Of a DNA stretch of 64,000 nt, positions 1-8,300 are shown one piece after another. A model generated the notes under the pieces. That model saw only the letters and a program-made list of their open reading frames with translations, did not search any database and was not told the origin of the DNA. The stretch lies in contig CAXXKC010000003.1 in the NCBI GenBank assembly GCA_963674835.2, positions 2,480,001-2,544,000 on the forward strand, read 5' to 3'. How positions within the stretch are numbered: position 1 is the stretch's first letter; the number at the start of each line of letters is the position of its first letter. Made by a program: the position numbers and the translations under genes. The DNA comes from G963674835 sp963674835. GTDB taxonomy: Bacteria > Planctomycetota > Planctomycetia > Pirellulales > Thermoguttaceae.

Positions 1-698
1 CCGGCCTGGTCAAGTTCGTCGTCGGTCACTTGGCACGCCTGGGATGTGGCCAGGATTGCCTGGGTTTCCTGCTGGCGGCGTGCCGGCTCGATCGCCCGGG
101 CCGTGTCGAACAACTCGGCCAAGGTAACATGAAGGACCTCCACGCCCAACAACTGCCGGAGGCCCATTTCGTCGAAGGTCGAGGTGTAGAAACCGGGCAC
201 GCGATAGCCCACGAGACCGAGGCGTGTACGGCGAAGGCGCCGGAGGCAGTGGATCACGCGGAATAGGGGAGACAGGGCTTCGGGGGCCTCTTCGGGAGAA
301 CAGAAGATGTAGTCGTACTTGCGCCCGAGCCTCATGAGGGTATGGGCGTTCATATTGATGGCGCAGAACGAGTTCGAGCGGAGCTTGATATCGTTGAGGC
401 TGGGCTCGGGCACTCCCCAGAGAACGATAGGCACCGACAGTCGGTCGGCGAGAATGGGAATGAGCGTTCCCAGCGCGAAGGTGCCGTATTGCACGACCAG
501 TACGTCCACGTTCTGCGTGCGGAACTGCTCGGCGAGGGCTTCGGCATCCTCTTCGGTCACGGTCAGTTCGGCCCCATGGATGAGTTCCACGTCCATCTGC
601 GACAAGCTCTTGAGCGAACGCTCGAAGATCTGTCTTGCGAAGTCGCCGTCGAAACTCAACCGCGCGCAACACGTATATCCGACACGCAACTTGTCCAT
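1..698 (-). CDS. L-fucose/L-arabinose isomerase-like protein, partial (3' end beyond window)
   Basis: The frame read from an ATG at 696-698 stays open to the left edge, giving about 232 residues that begin MDKLRVGYTCCARLSFDGDF. Early segments of the type VDVLVVQYGTFALG and VPIVLWGVPEP resemble the N-terminal Rossmann-like domain of the L-fucose/L-arabinose isomerase family, which in planctomycetes has many poorly characterised members. A sugar ketol-isomerase or related activity on a free sugar is inferred; the metal-binding C-terminal half is outside the window, so activity cannot be judged. It is the last visible gene of a minus-strand run, 46 bp after the transaldolase gene, with an isomerase/epimerase and an oxidoreductase upstream, which fits a sugar-catabolic operon. 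The real frame has no stop inside the window. Confidence 0.72.
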   Translation of the reverse strand, partial: MDKLRVGYTCCARLSFDGDFARQIFERSLKSLSQMDVELIHGAELTVTEEDAEALAEQFRTQNVDVLVVQYGTFALGTLIPILADRLSVPIVLWGVPEPSLNDIKLRSNSFCAINMNAHTLMRLGRKYDYIFCSPEEAPEALSPLFRVIHCLRRLRRTRLGLVGYRVPGFYTSTFDEMGLRQLLGVEVLHVTLAELFDTARAIEPARRQQETQAILATSQACQVTDDELDQA

Positions 699-744
699 CT
701 GGCTTTCCTCGGGAAACGGGCGAACTGCACGCAGATACTGTCGC

Positions 745-1395
745 TTACTGTTTGACCGGCACTTTCGCCCAATCGTTGTTGAACTGTTCCATGATCAGGT
801 CGCTCATGGGGTGGAAGTACAACTGCCGCAGCACGTCCATGGGAATCGTGGCTACATCGGCGCCGGCCAGGGCCGATTCGAGGACGTGCAGGGGATGCCG
901 CACGGAGGCCACGAGGAGCTGCGTGCTGAAGCCATAGTTGCCGAAGATGGTTCGGATTTGACGGATCATATCCATCCCGACCTGGCCCATTACATCCCAG
1001 CGGCCGACGAACGGGCTGACGAATGTCGCTCCACACTTGGCGGCCAGCAGGGCCTGAAGCGGCGAGCACACCACGGTCACGTTGGTCTTGATCCCCAGCG
1101 TGGTCAGTTGCCTGACGGCGATCAGCCCCTCGCGAATGATGGGTATCTTGATGACGACGTTTTCGGCAATTGCCGCCAGTTGCCGGGCCTCGGCCACGAT
1201 GGCGTCGGCCTCGGTGGCCATACACTCCAGGCTGACCGGACCCGGCACGATGTCGCAGATTTCGGCGTAGAGGGATTCCGGCTGGCGGCCAGTCTTGGAG
1301 ACGAGCGTGGGATTGGTCGTCGCGCCGTCGACGATTCCCCAACTGCAGGCCTCACGGATTTGATCCAGATCCGCCGTATCGAGAAAGAACTTCAC
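745..1395 (-). CDS. Small transaldolase / fructose-6-phosphate aldolase family protein
   Basis: This 216-aa protein has the length of the short transaldolase (FSA/TalC-like) subfamily, a class I aldolase TIM barrel that forms a Schiff base through a lysine. It starts MKFFLDTADLDQIREA, then TTNPTLVSK (the family TTNP motif near residue 27). The VVIKIPI segment near residue 80 carries the expected catalytic lysine, and TNVTVVCSPLQALLAA and PFVGRWD follow. Expected substrates are sugar phosphates such as fructose 6-phosphate or sedoheptulose 7-phosphate; which one is used cannot be read from the sequence. The start is GTG, supported by AAGGAG nine bases upstream on the minus strand. It lies 74 bp after the oxidoreductase gene and 46 bp before the isomerase-like gene. 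Confidence 0.88.
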   Translation of the reverse strand: MKFFLDTADLDQIREACSWGIVDGATTNPTLVSKTGRQPESLYAEICDIVPGPVSLECMATEADAIVAEARQLAAIAENVVIKIPIIREGLIAVRQLTTLGIKTNVTVVCSPLQALLAAKCGATFVSPFVGRWDVMGQVGMDMIRQIRTIFGNYGFSTQLLVASVRHPLHVLESALAGADVATIPMDVLRQLYFHPMSDLIMEQFNNDWAKVPVKQ

Positions 1396-1469
1396 CGTCG
1401 TTTACTCCTTGTGTGAAGCCGTCGGTCATGGGCGATTGGCAGTCGGCAACCGACGACTGTCCAGATTGT

Positions 1470-2822
1470 TTACAGCACCTTGGTTACGCCGGGGACGGCG
1501 CAGGGGTAGATGCCATCGGGGCCGGGCAGCACGGGCGGTGCGGCGTCGAAGGCGTAGCGATCGGGAGCCAGGCTGAGTTCCGACTGGAGGGCTTCGTCCC
1601 AGGAGATCATCTTGCCGGAGTAAGTCGCCATTCGGCCCATGACGCCCGTCATTGTGCTGAGCGCGCCGCTGACCGCTTCGCTGTAGGGCCGGTCGTTGCG
1701 GATGGCATCGAACAGTTGGTCGTGCTCGACCTGATACGGGTTTGCCTTGGGTTTGTCGCCGCGCCAGGAGTCGACGCCGGCTTCGATTTTTCCACCGCCG
1801 ACGTCGGCCTTACCTTTGGTCCCCACGACGAGTTCGGCCACTTTGCCCCAGCAGCCCGGCATGTGTCGGCACTGGCTGAACAACTGGCTGCCATCTTCGT
1901 AGGTGAACTCGACGTAATGGTGGTCGAAGATATCGCCGAATGCCGGTCCGATGCGGACCTGGCGCCCGCCCTGGCCCTGCGCCGTGACCGGATGTGTGCC
2001 TTTGATCCAATTGCAGACGTCCAGGTTGTGCACGTGCTGCTCGACGATGTTGTCGCCGCTGACCCAGGTGTAGTGATAGGGGTTGCGCAACTGGTAGGTC
2101 ATCTCGGACATGCCCGGCTCGCGCGGGGGACGCGCCCGATAGCCGCTGCCGTTCCAATAGGCCAGCAGGCATTGGATTTCACCGATGGCACCGTCCTGGA
2201 TGCGTTTCACGGTCTCGATGTATCGGGCATCATGGTGCCGCTGCAGCCCGACGCCGACCTTCAGGTTCTTCTGCTTGGCGACTTCGGCCGCCGCAAGCAC
2301 GCGGCGAATCCCGTCGGCATCGACGGCGACGGGTTTTTCCATAAAGACGTGCTTCCCCTGCTGTGCGGCGTACTCGAAGTGGATCGGCCGAAAGTGGGGC
2401 GCGGTCGTGAGGATCGCCACGTCGACACAGTCGATGGCCTGCTTATAGGCGTCGAAACCAAGGAAGCGGCGTTCGGGTGGCACGGCGATCTGCCCGGCCA
2501 AGCCCTTGTGCGCCTCCCGATCGTATCGAGCGTCCTGCCCCGTGCAGAGCGATTTGAGGCTGGTTTCCAACTTGTCGGAAAACAGGTCGGCCATCGCCCA
2601 CAGTTTGACCGCGCCGGAGGTCGACAGGGCCTGGGCTGCCGCGCCGGAACCGCGGCCTCCGCAACCGATCAAGGCGACCTTCAACGTGTCGTCGCCGGCC
2701 GCGTGGGCGGAACGCGCAATGGAGAGGGTCGACGCGGCCAGCGCGGCGGTACTGCCTTGAATGAACGTTCGCCGGGTCAGCAGCGAATGGGAGTGGTTCT
2801 TGGGAGGGTTCGTCATCGTCAT
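1470..2822 (-). CDS. Tat-exported Gfo/Idh/MocA family oxidoreductase
   Basis: A 450-aa protein starting MTMTNPPKNHSHS. The ATG at 2822 has GGAGG five bases upstream; the frame runs further up but without such support. A twin-arginine signal (LLTRRTFIQGS, then an Ala-rich core ending AHAAG) predicts export in folded form. The mature part opens with a Rossmann motif, LKVALIGCGGRGSG, for NAD(P), followed by DCVDVAILTTAPHFR and the MEKPVAVD segment, whose Lys is typical of the family, then the C-terminal alpha/beta substrate domain. Members oxidise or reduce sugars and cyclitols with tightly bound cofactor. Planctomycete genomes carry many exported copies of unknown substrate. It sits between the TIM-barrel isomerase and the transaldolase, so a carbohydrate substrate is likely. 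Confidence 0.9.
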   Translation of the reverse strand: MTMTNPPKNHSHSLLTRRTFIQGSTAALAASTLSIARSAHAAGDDTLKVALIGCGGRGSGAAAQALSTSGAVKLWAMADLFSDKLETSLKSLCTGQDARYDREAHKGLAGQIAVPPERRFLGFDAYKQAIDCVDVAILTTAPHFRPIHFEYAAQQGKHVFMEKPVAVDADGIRRVLAAAEVAKQKNLKVGVGLQRHHDARYIETVKRIQDGAIGEIQCLLAYWNGSGYRARPPREPGMSEMTYQLRNPYHYTWVSGDNIVEQHVHNLDVCNWIKGTHPVTAQGQGGRQVRIGPAFGDIFDHHYVEFTYEDGSQLFSQCRHMPGCWGKVAELVVGTKGKADVGGGKIEAGVDSWRGDKPKANPYQVEHDQLFDAIRNDRPYSEAVSGALSTMTGVMGRMATYSGKMISWDEALQSELSLAPDRYAFDAAPPVLPGPDGIYPCAVPGVTKVL

Positions 2823-2934
2823 TTCGGCCTCCGATGGGTTGCTGGCAGGATGAGGGCAGGAGTGAAACTCGGTTCCGCCGGTTGAGTGTTCGAAGGGTTC
2901 CAAAAAAGTCGTCGGAGAGCTGGGCTCTGTGAAG

Positions 2935-3936
2935 TTACGGTTGGCGTTTTGTCAGTGTGGAGTCAAAGGCAGTGGCGGAGGGTGAGAGATCGAACCGCCT
3001 GACGAACGCGATGGCTTCGCGGGCGCCGTCCTCGCGAGACATTCCCGAGTCTTCCCATTCCACGGAAAGAGGTCCGTGATAGCCGATCGCGGTGAGGGTC
3101 CTGAAGATGTCGGCAAACGGAACATCGCCGTAGCCGGGCGTGCGAAAGTCCCAGATTCGGCGCGGGTCGCCGAAGGGCAGGTGCGAGCCGAGGATGCCGC
3201 TGCTGCCATCGGGGCGCATGGCCACATCCTTGACGTGAACATGGTAGATACGGTCGGAGAACTCGCGAAGGAACCGAACCGGATCGACCATTTGCCAGAG
3301 CAAATGGCTGGGGTCGAAGTTGATGCCGAAGGTATCCCGTCTGCCCAGTGCATCCAGAGCTCGCCGGGCCGTGGTTGCATCGAAGGCGATCTGCGCGGGG
3401 TGGACCTCCAAGGCGAATTTGACACCGCACTGGTCGAAGACGTCGAGAATTGGATTCCAGAGTTCGGCGAACCGCGCGTAGCCCGCCTCGATCCACTCCT
3501 CGGGCACGGGCGGGAACCGGTAGAGCAGATGCCAGATGGGCGAACCGGTGAAGCCGGTCACGACGTCGACACCCAGGTTCCGCGCAGCGCGGGCCGTGTC
3601 CTTCATGGCCGCGATGGCCCACTCGCGTTTCTTCTCGGCATTGCCAGCGCAGGCTGGCGGCGCCAAGATGTCGGTCCGGCTGTCGTCGTTGGGGTCGCAC
3701 ACCAAGTGTCCGGCCGCATGGTTGCTGATGGCGAAGCATTTCAAGCCATTCTGGGCCAGTAGATCGAGCCGCTGCCGGCAATAGTCGACATCGTTGGCCG
3801 CGCGCTGAACATCGATGTAGCCGCTGCGGCAGACGAGTTCGAGGCCATCGTAGCCCCAGGCGGCCGCCTTGCGGGCCAGATCTTCCAGGGGAAGGTCCGC
3901 CCATTGTCCTGTGACGAGCGTGACGTGCCTGTTCAT
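2935..3936 (-). CDS. Sugar phosphate isomerase/epimerase (xylose-isomerase-like TIM barrel)
   Basis: A 333-aa cytosolic TIM-barrel protein of the AP-endonuclease-2/xylose-isomerase-like superfamily. Recognisable strands include WGYDGLELVCRSG near residue 27, VKFALEVHPAQIAFD near residue 172, FGINFDPSHLLWQ near residue 203, YHVHVKDVAM near residue 232 and GPLSVEWEDSGM near residue 294. The Glu, Asp, His and Glu of these strands are the usual divalent-metal ligands. The exact sugar is unknown. It is the first gene of the minus-strand run and diverges from the XylR-type regulator across about 175 bp, so it is probably the promoter-proximal gene of a regulated operon. The ATG start has only a weak AGGGCGA-like site upstream. 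Confidence 0.87.
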   Translation of the reverse strand: MNRHVTLVTGQWADLPLEDLARKAAAWGYDGLELVCRSGYIDVQRAANDVDYCRQRLDLLAQNGLKCFAISNHAAGHLVCDPNDDSRTDILAPPACAGNAEKKREWAIAAMKDTARAARNLGVDVVTGFTGSPIWHLLYRFPPVPEEWIEAGYARFAELWNPILDVFDQCGVKFALEVHPAQIAFDATTARRALDALGRRDTFGINFDPSHLLWQMVDPVRFLREFSDRIYHVHVKDVAMRPDGSSGILGSHLPFGDPRRIWDFRTPGYGDVPFADIFRTLTAIGYHGPLSVEWEDSGMSREDGAREAIAFVRRFDLSPSATAFDSTLTKRQP

Positions 3937-4112
3937 GATCGCCCTGGTGCTGAACGCTGAAGTGGTTTCCGGTATCGGTTCGTCAACCTTGAGTTCGATT
4001 TTTGCCCTCCGGCGGGTGGACAGTCAAGGAAAGATTGCGTAAATTATGTAAGATATCTTGTCACCGGCAGGGACTTGTGCGGTGATGCTGGCGGTGTTTT
4101 GGAGCCGTGTCG
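3937..4112. promoter_or_regulatory. Divergent regulatory region with AT-rich operator-like core
   Basis: This gap separates the first gene of the minus-strand sugar operon from the plus-strand XylR-type regulator. Most of it is GC rich, but about 4030-4060 is distinctly AT rich and contains a perfect 10-bp palindrome, AAGATATCTT, at 4050-4059. An AraC-family regulator encoded next door would be expected to bind here. No convincing -35/-10 pair with standard spacing was found, so the promoters themselves are not placed. Confidence 0.35.
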
Positions 4113-5276
4113 ATGCCTTCGCGTTCGTACCCACAAATCGCTCTGCTCATCGACACGGCGACCGATTGGGGTCGGCGCATGATTCGCGGCATCGGGCGAT
4201 ACTCGCAGCAACAGGGAGGGTGGGACATCTGGCTGGAACAGCGTTGCCAGCACGCTCCGGGGCGATTGCCGCCCGGCTGGTGCGGCGAGGGGATCATCGC
4301 ACGGGTTGCCGACCGGGCGATGGGCCGGTACTTGGCCGCTGCGCCCGGTGTGGTCGTCAATGTGTCGTCGGCCCGCATTCCGGGCACACCGTTTCCCACG
4401 GTGACGGCCGATCTGCGAGCGGCGGCGCGCCTGGCGGTGGAGCATTTGCTGGACCAGGGGTTTCGGAACTTCGGTTACTTCGCGCCGCTGGGGATCTCGT
4501 ACGTCGACATTCACTACCGCAGCTTTGTAGAACGTCTGGCGGAGGCCGGTTTGGGCTGCGACTTGTTTCCGGCTCGCCGCGGAAATGGCCGTGCAGCAGG
4601 TTGGAATCGCCAACAGGACGATCTTCGGCGCTGGCTTCAGGACCTGCCCAAGCCGGTGGCGGTCGTAACGTGGACGAGCGATCGGGGACGCGAGGTCCTG
4701 TACGCTTGCCGGGCGGTAGGGCTGTTGGTACCGGAACAGGTGGCCGTGATGGGCGGGGACGAGGACAGCCTGCTGTGCGAGACGTGCAACCCGCCGCTTT
4801 CGGGCGTGGCGTTGACGTCGGAACGGATCGGTTACGAAGCGGCGGCGTTGCTCGACCGCCTGCTGCACGACGAGGGGGCTCCTTCCGATCCGGTTCTGAT
4901 CGAGCCGACCCGCGTGGTAGTGCGACAGTCGACCGACACGCTGGCGATCACGGACCCGGATCTGGCTCGGGCCATCGCCTTCATTCGCGTTCACGCGACG
5001 ACACCGATTCGGGTGAGCAACGTTCTGCGTGAGATCGCCGTGTCGCGGAGTTGGTTGGAACGTCGATTCCAGGAAGCGCTGGGCCGAAGCCCGGCAGAGG
5101 AGATCCGCCGCGTTCGATTGGAACGTGCCAAACAGTTGCTGGCCGACACCGACCTACCGGTTCCCCAAGTGGCTGTCGCGTCGGGATTCGCTTCGCGCGA
5201 GTACCTGGCGTACGCATTCAAACAGGCGACCAGCCTGACGCCGCGCGAGTTCCGCCAGCGAGTTCGCGGCCGGTAA
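4113..5276 (+). CDS. XylR-family transcriptional regulator (sugar-binding domain plus AraC HTH)
   Basis: A 387-aa regulator. Residues 1 to about 270 form a LacI/ribose-binding-protein-like ligand domain starting PQIALLIDTATDWGRRMIRG; the last 105 residues form an AraC-type double helix-turn-helix ending LTPREFRQRVRGR. This order (periplasmic-binding-like domain first, AraC domain last) is that of E. coli XylR, which activates xylose genes when sugar is bound. GTG at 4107 is possible, but ATG at 4113 is chosen because GGAG at 4101-4104 is then eight bases away. It is transcribed away from the sugar-catabolic genes and probably controls them, responding to their substrate or an early intermediate. 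The gene ends 55 bp from the convergent giant gene. Confidence 0.92.
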   Translation: MPSRSYPQIALLIDTATDWGRRMIRGIGRYSQQQGGWDIWLEQRCQHAPGRLPPGWCGEGIIARVADRAMGRYLAAAPGVVVNVSSARIPGTPFPTVTADLRAAARLAVEHLLDQGFRNFGYFAPLGISYVDIHYRSFVERLAEAGLGCDLFPARRGNGRAAGWNRQQDDLRRWLQDLPKPVAVVTWTSDRGREVLYACRAVGLLVPEQVAVMGGDEDSLLCETCNPPLSGVALTSERIGYEAAALLDRLLHDEGAPSDPVLIEPTRVVVRQSTDTLAITDPDLARAIAFIRVHATTPIRVSNVLREIAVSRSWLERRFQEALGRSPAEEIRRVRLERAKQLLADTDLPVPQVAVASGFASREYLAYAFKQATSLTPREFRQRVRGR

Positions 5277-5331
5277 CCGTTTCGGTTTCGCGTTTGTCGA
5301 CAACGTGCGGCGACCGGCGCGGTCCAGACGA

Positions 5332-8300
5332 TCAGCGGCTGGGAGGCTGGGCTTGCGGATCGCCCGACGCTGTTGGCGGCGCCGTTTCGGTTTGGTTTGC
5401 GGTCGACGCCTGTTTCCGCCCTCGGATGATGAGCGCGCACAATCCGACGACCAGAAAGACCAGTCCGAACACGCCTGCGGGAAGCAGGAACAGCCAGGCG
5501 ACCCCGAGGATGATCGCCAGCCACGGCCAGCTTCGCTCTGCCTGGGCAAGGGCATCGGGGCGTTTGAGGCCGTAAACCACGGCGGCACCCAAGACCAGAC
5601 ACAAGCCGGCCCAGACGATAGCCGAGAAGTCGTGAATCAGGTCTTCGTGGCGGGCGCGAAGAACGAGGCGCGGTTCGCCGTGGAGTTTTCGGAAATGGTG
5701 CGGGCTGCCTACGAGGGCCCGATCCGGATCCAGGTCGAGCGACAACTGGCCCGTTCCGACCGCGTCCATCGGGACAACCAGCGCATGCTGATTCGTCCGC
5801 GGCGGCAGCTCTGGGGTTTGCGGTTGGCCGACAGGTTGCAGCGCAACACCTTCGGCCGGCTGCTGCCTGTCTTCCTGGGATTGCGGCGCCTGTTGCACAG
5901 GAGCGTTCACGACGGCCTGCTGCCGTTGTTGCACTTGGAGGCTTTCCAACTGGTCGGCAGCCTGCTTGCGTAGGGTGCCTCGCCGTTGTTCGGAGCGGTT
6001 GCTATCCCGGTACTCCGACTTCGTTCGTGCGGCCGGCGGCAATTTGCCGCCTTTCTTTGGTGCCGGCGTCTCGGGAAGCTTCTCAAGCGAGCGGTCCAAG
6101 CCGCTCTGGTTACCTTCTAATGGCGGTTGCGAGCGGTCGAAATAGAAGGTCGCCTGACCATCGGCTCGCGTGGTGTCGGCCTTCTGCGACTCGATGCGTT
6201 TGATTTCTGCTTCGAGCTGCTGGGCTTGTTGTTGGACATCGATGGAATTGGCCGCGTTGGCCATTTCGCCTTGTCGAGCGTACTCGTGGACGGCCGTGCC
6301 CAGTTGTTTGAGGTTGGCCTGGGCTTTGACTTTGGCCGCCGATTTGCCTCGCGTGCTGGCCACTTGGACCATCTGGTGCAATTCGTCGAGGAAGGACAAC
6401 TTCCGTTCTTCCTGCTGGTACTCGGCGGCGACTTCCTCCAGATTGCTCTGGCCCTTGAGGAGACTGGCCGAGTACTCGCGCGGCAGTAGCACCGTCCACA
6501 GTGTGCGCGAGACGGGGACATCGCTGAGAATCTGCGGAGCCGGAGGGCGAACGCTCGTCCAACGGTGCAGAGGTTCGCCCAGATTGCCCGAGTAGAGGAC
6601 CACGACCTTGGATGAGAGATCGCCGGCAGAGGTCTTTTCCAGCGGCAACAAGGTGACATCGTGTCCTTGGCGGCGGGTCTTGGCCGGGCGCACGGACTGG
6701 CCTGAGACGCGAACCGACCACAACTGGCTGTTCGGCGGCAGTTCGACTTCGAGGAACTGCAGCGTGAAATTGTGGATGTTGTAGGCGGCACGCGCGCAAT
6801 AGTAGCCATCGGCATAAATGGCCGTCGTTAAGTCGACCAGGTTGATACTGGCCTTGACGACGTTCTCCTGCTGGCGGACGCGTCGCTGCCAGACGAGAAC
6901 CGAAGCCTCGTCGGCAACGCGATAGGCGGCGACGGCCTGCCGGCGCATGTCCTCGGTGAGCCCCTCCGGCACCTCATCGATCGAGACGGCTGCCACGCCG
7001 CTGGTCGTGCCCAGTGCAAGCTCGTCGGCGGTCATGTTCTCCAGAACGACGTGACTTCGCAATCGTTCCACGCCGAGGGGGCGAATGACGGCGGCGGTGA
7101 CCGTTCCGTCGTTCGGCAGGGGGAGCGTTTGAAGCAGGTGGAGTTGGTAACGGCCCCGAACGGGCTGCTGAAGCTCGATGTTCCAAGTGCGTTGATGGTC
7201 GGACAGCTCGGAACGAATCTGGCGAACCTGATCGCCCTGCAGCTCGAGATCATCGCCCAGCCACTCCGGGGTGACCACCTGGAACTGCGATCGTCCGGCT
7301 TGCTGGATTTCGAAAGCGACCTCGCTGACATAGGCCACGGCACCTTCCCGAACGCTGACGACGGTTGTTACGTCGCCGCTGGCTCGCGATGGGGCGGGGG
7401 ATAGGCGCAGGCGCAAGTCATTTGGCGGCGAATCGTACTGAAAGGCGTAGCGCACCGGCCGCCCGCCGTCTGGTCGCAGTTCGGGGGCCAGTGCGGCCGG
7501 AGCGATGGGGCGAGCACCGCCATCGGCGGCGAGAACAGCTTCCAGATCGTCGTCCAAACAGATTGCCAGTTGGCCCCGTTGAGCGTGAACACCATCGACC
7601 GTGACGCCGGGCACCGTGAATTCGGCCTGGCTTGGGTCTCGCGGGAGCGTGCCGCTGACGGCCAGCTCCAATTGCCCAACGGCGGGTTCGCCAAAATCGA
7701 CCTTCAACCGTTGCTCTTTGTCGTCGCGATCGATGAACCAGTCGGCGCCTTCGGGGACACGAACCTGGGACACTCTCAGCGCGGGAGGCAGTTGCAGCGT
7801 CAGCGATAGAATGGGGGCACCGCCCACTTGGGCCGACAGCAGGCTGCGCAGGGTCGCTTGGCGCGCCGTTACGGCGACGGTCGTGCGACTAGACACGTCG
7901 ACGCGCGGTGGATGGCGTTCGACCTCCAGTTGCACGTGCCAGGGCCGCGAGGTGTACCGATAGGCCGACACGAGTGCCGAGCCGGCGCTTGGCTCCTGCG
8001 GCAGTTCCAAGCCTGCACGATCGATCTGGTCGACGGATTCTGCCTTGCTGACGCGCAGGGAGAAGCACTTGGCACAGCCGATGGCCATGCGTCCTGTTTC
8101 GCGAACGACATCCAACGGTTCAGGGACCTGGACGTCAACGGTTCCCACGATCTGGCGATCGCGGCGGAGGCTGTGGATTTCTATGTCGGTTCCGGATGTG
8201 AGTTCCTTTTTCAGCGTAACCACCAATCGCTGCGCGGCGGGTTCCTGGCCCTTTGCCGGGTCGGTTTCGATCGACCAGTCGGCCACGTCGGGCCCCTGAA

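Noticed and set aside
10..672. Complete 220-aa open frame on the minus strand
   Set aside because: Arg/Pro/Gly-rich shadow; the neighbouring minus frame encodes a recognisable sugar-isomerase-like sequence from 698 that stays open to the edge.
319..1416. Long plus-strand frame of 365 codons
   Set aside because: Antisense to the transaldolase and isomerase-like genes; no SD, no domain.
1413..2885. 490-codon plus-strand frame opposite the Gfo/Idh/MocA gene
   Set aside because: It mirrors a clearly conserved oxidoreductase with Tat signal and NAD motif; high GC keeps the antisense frame open.
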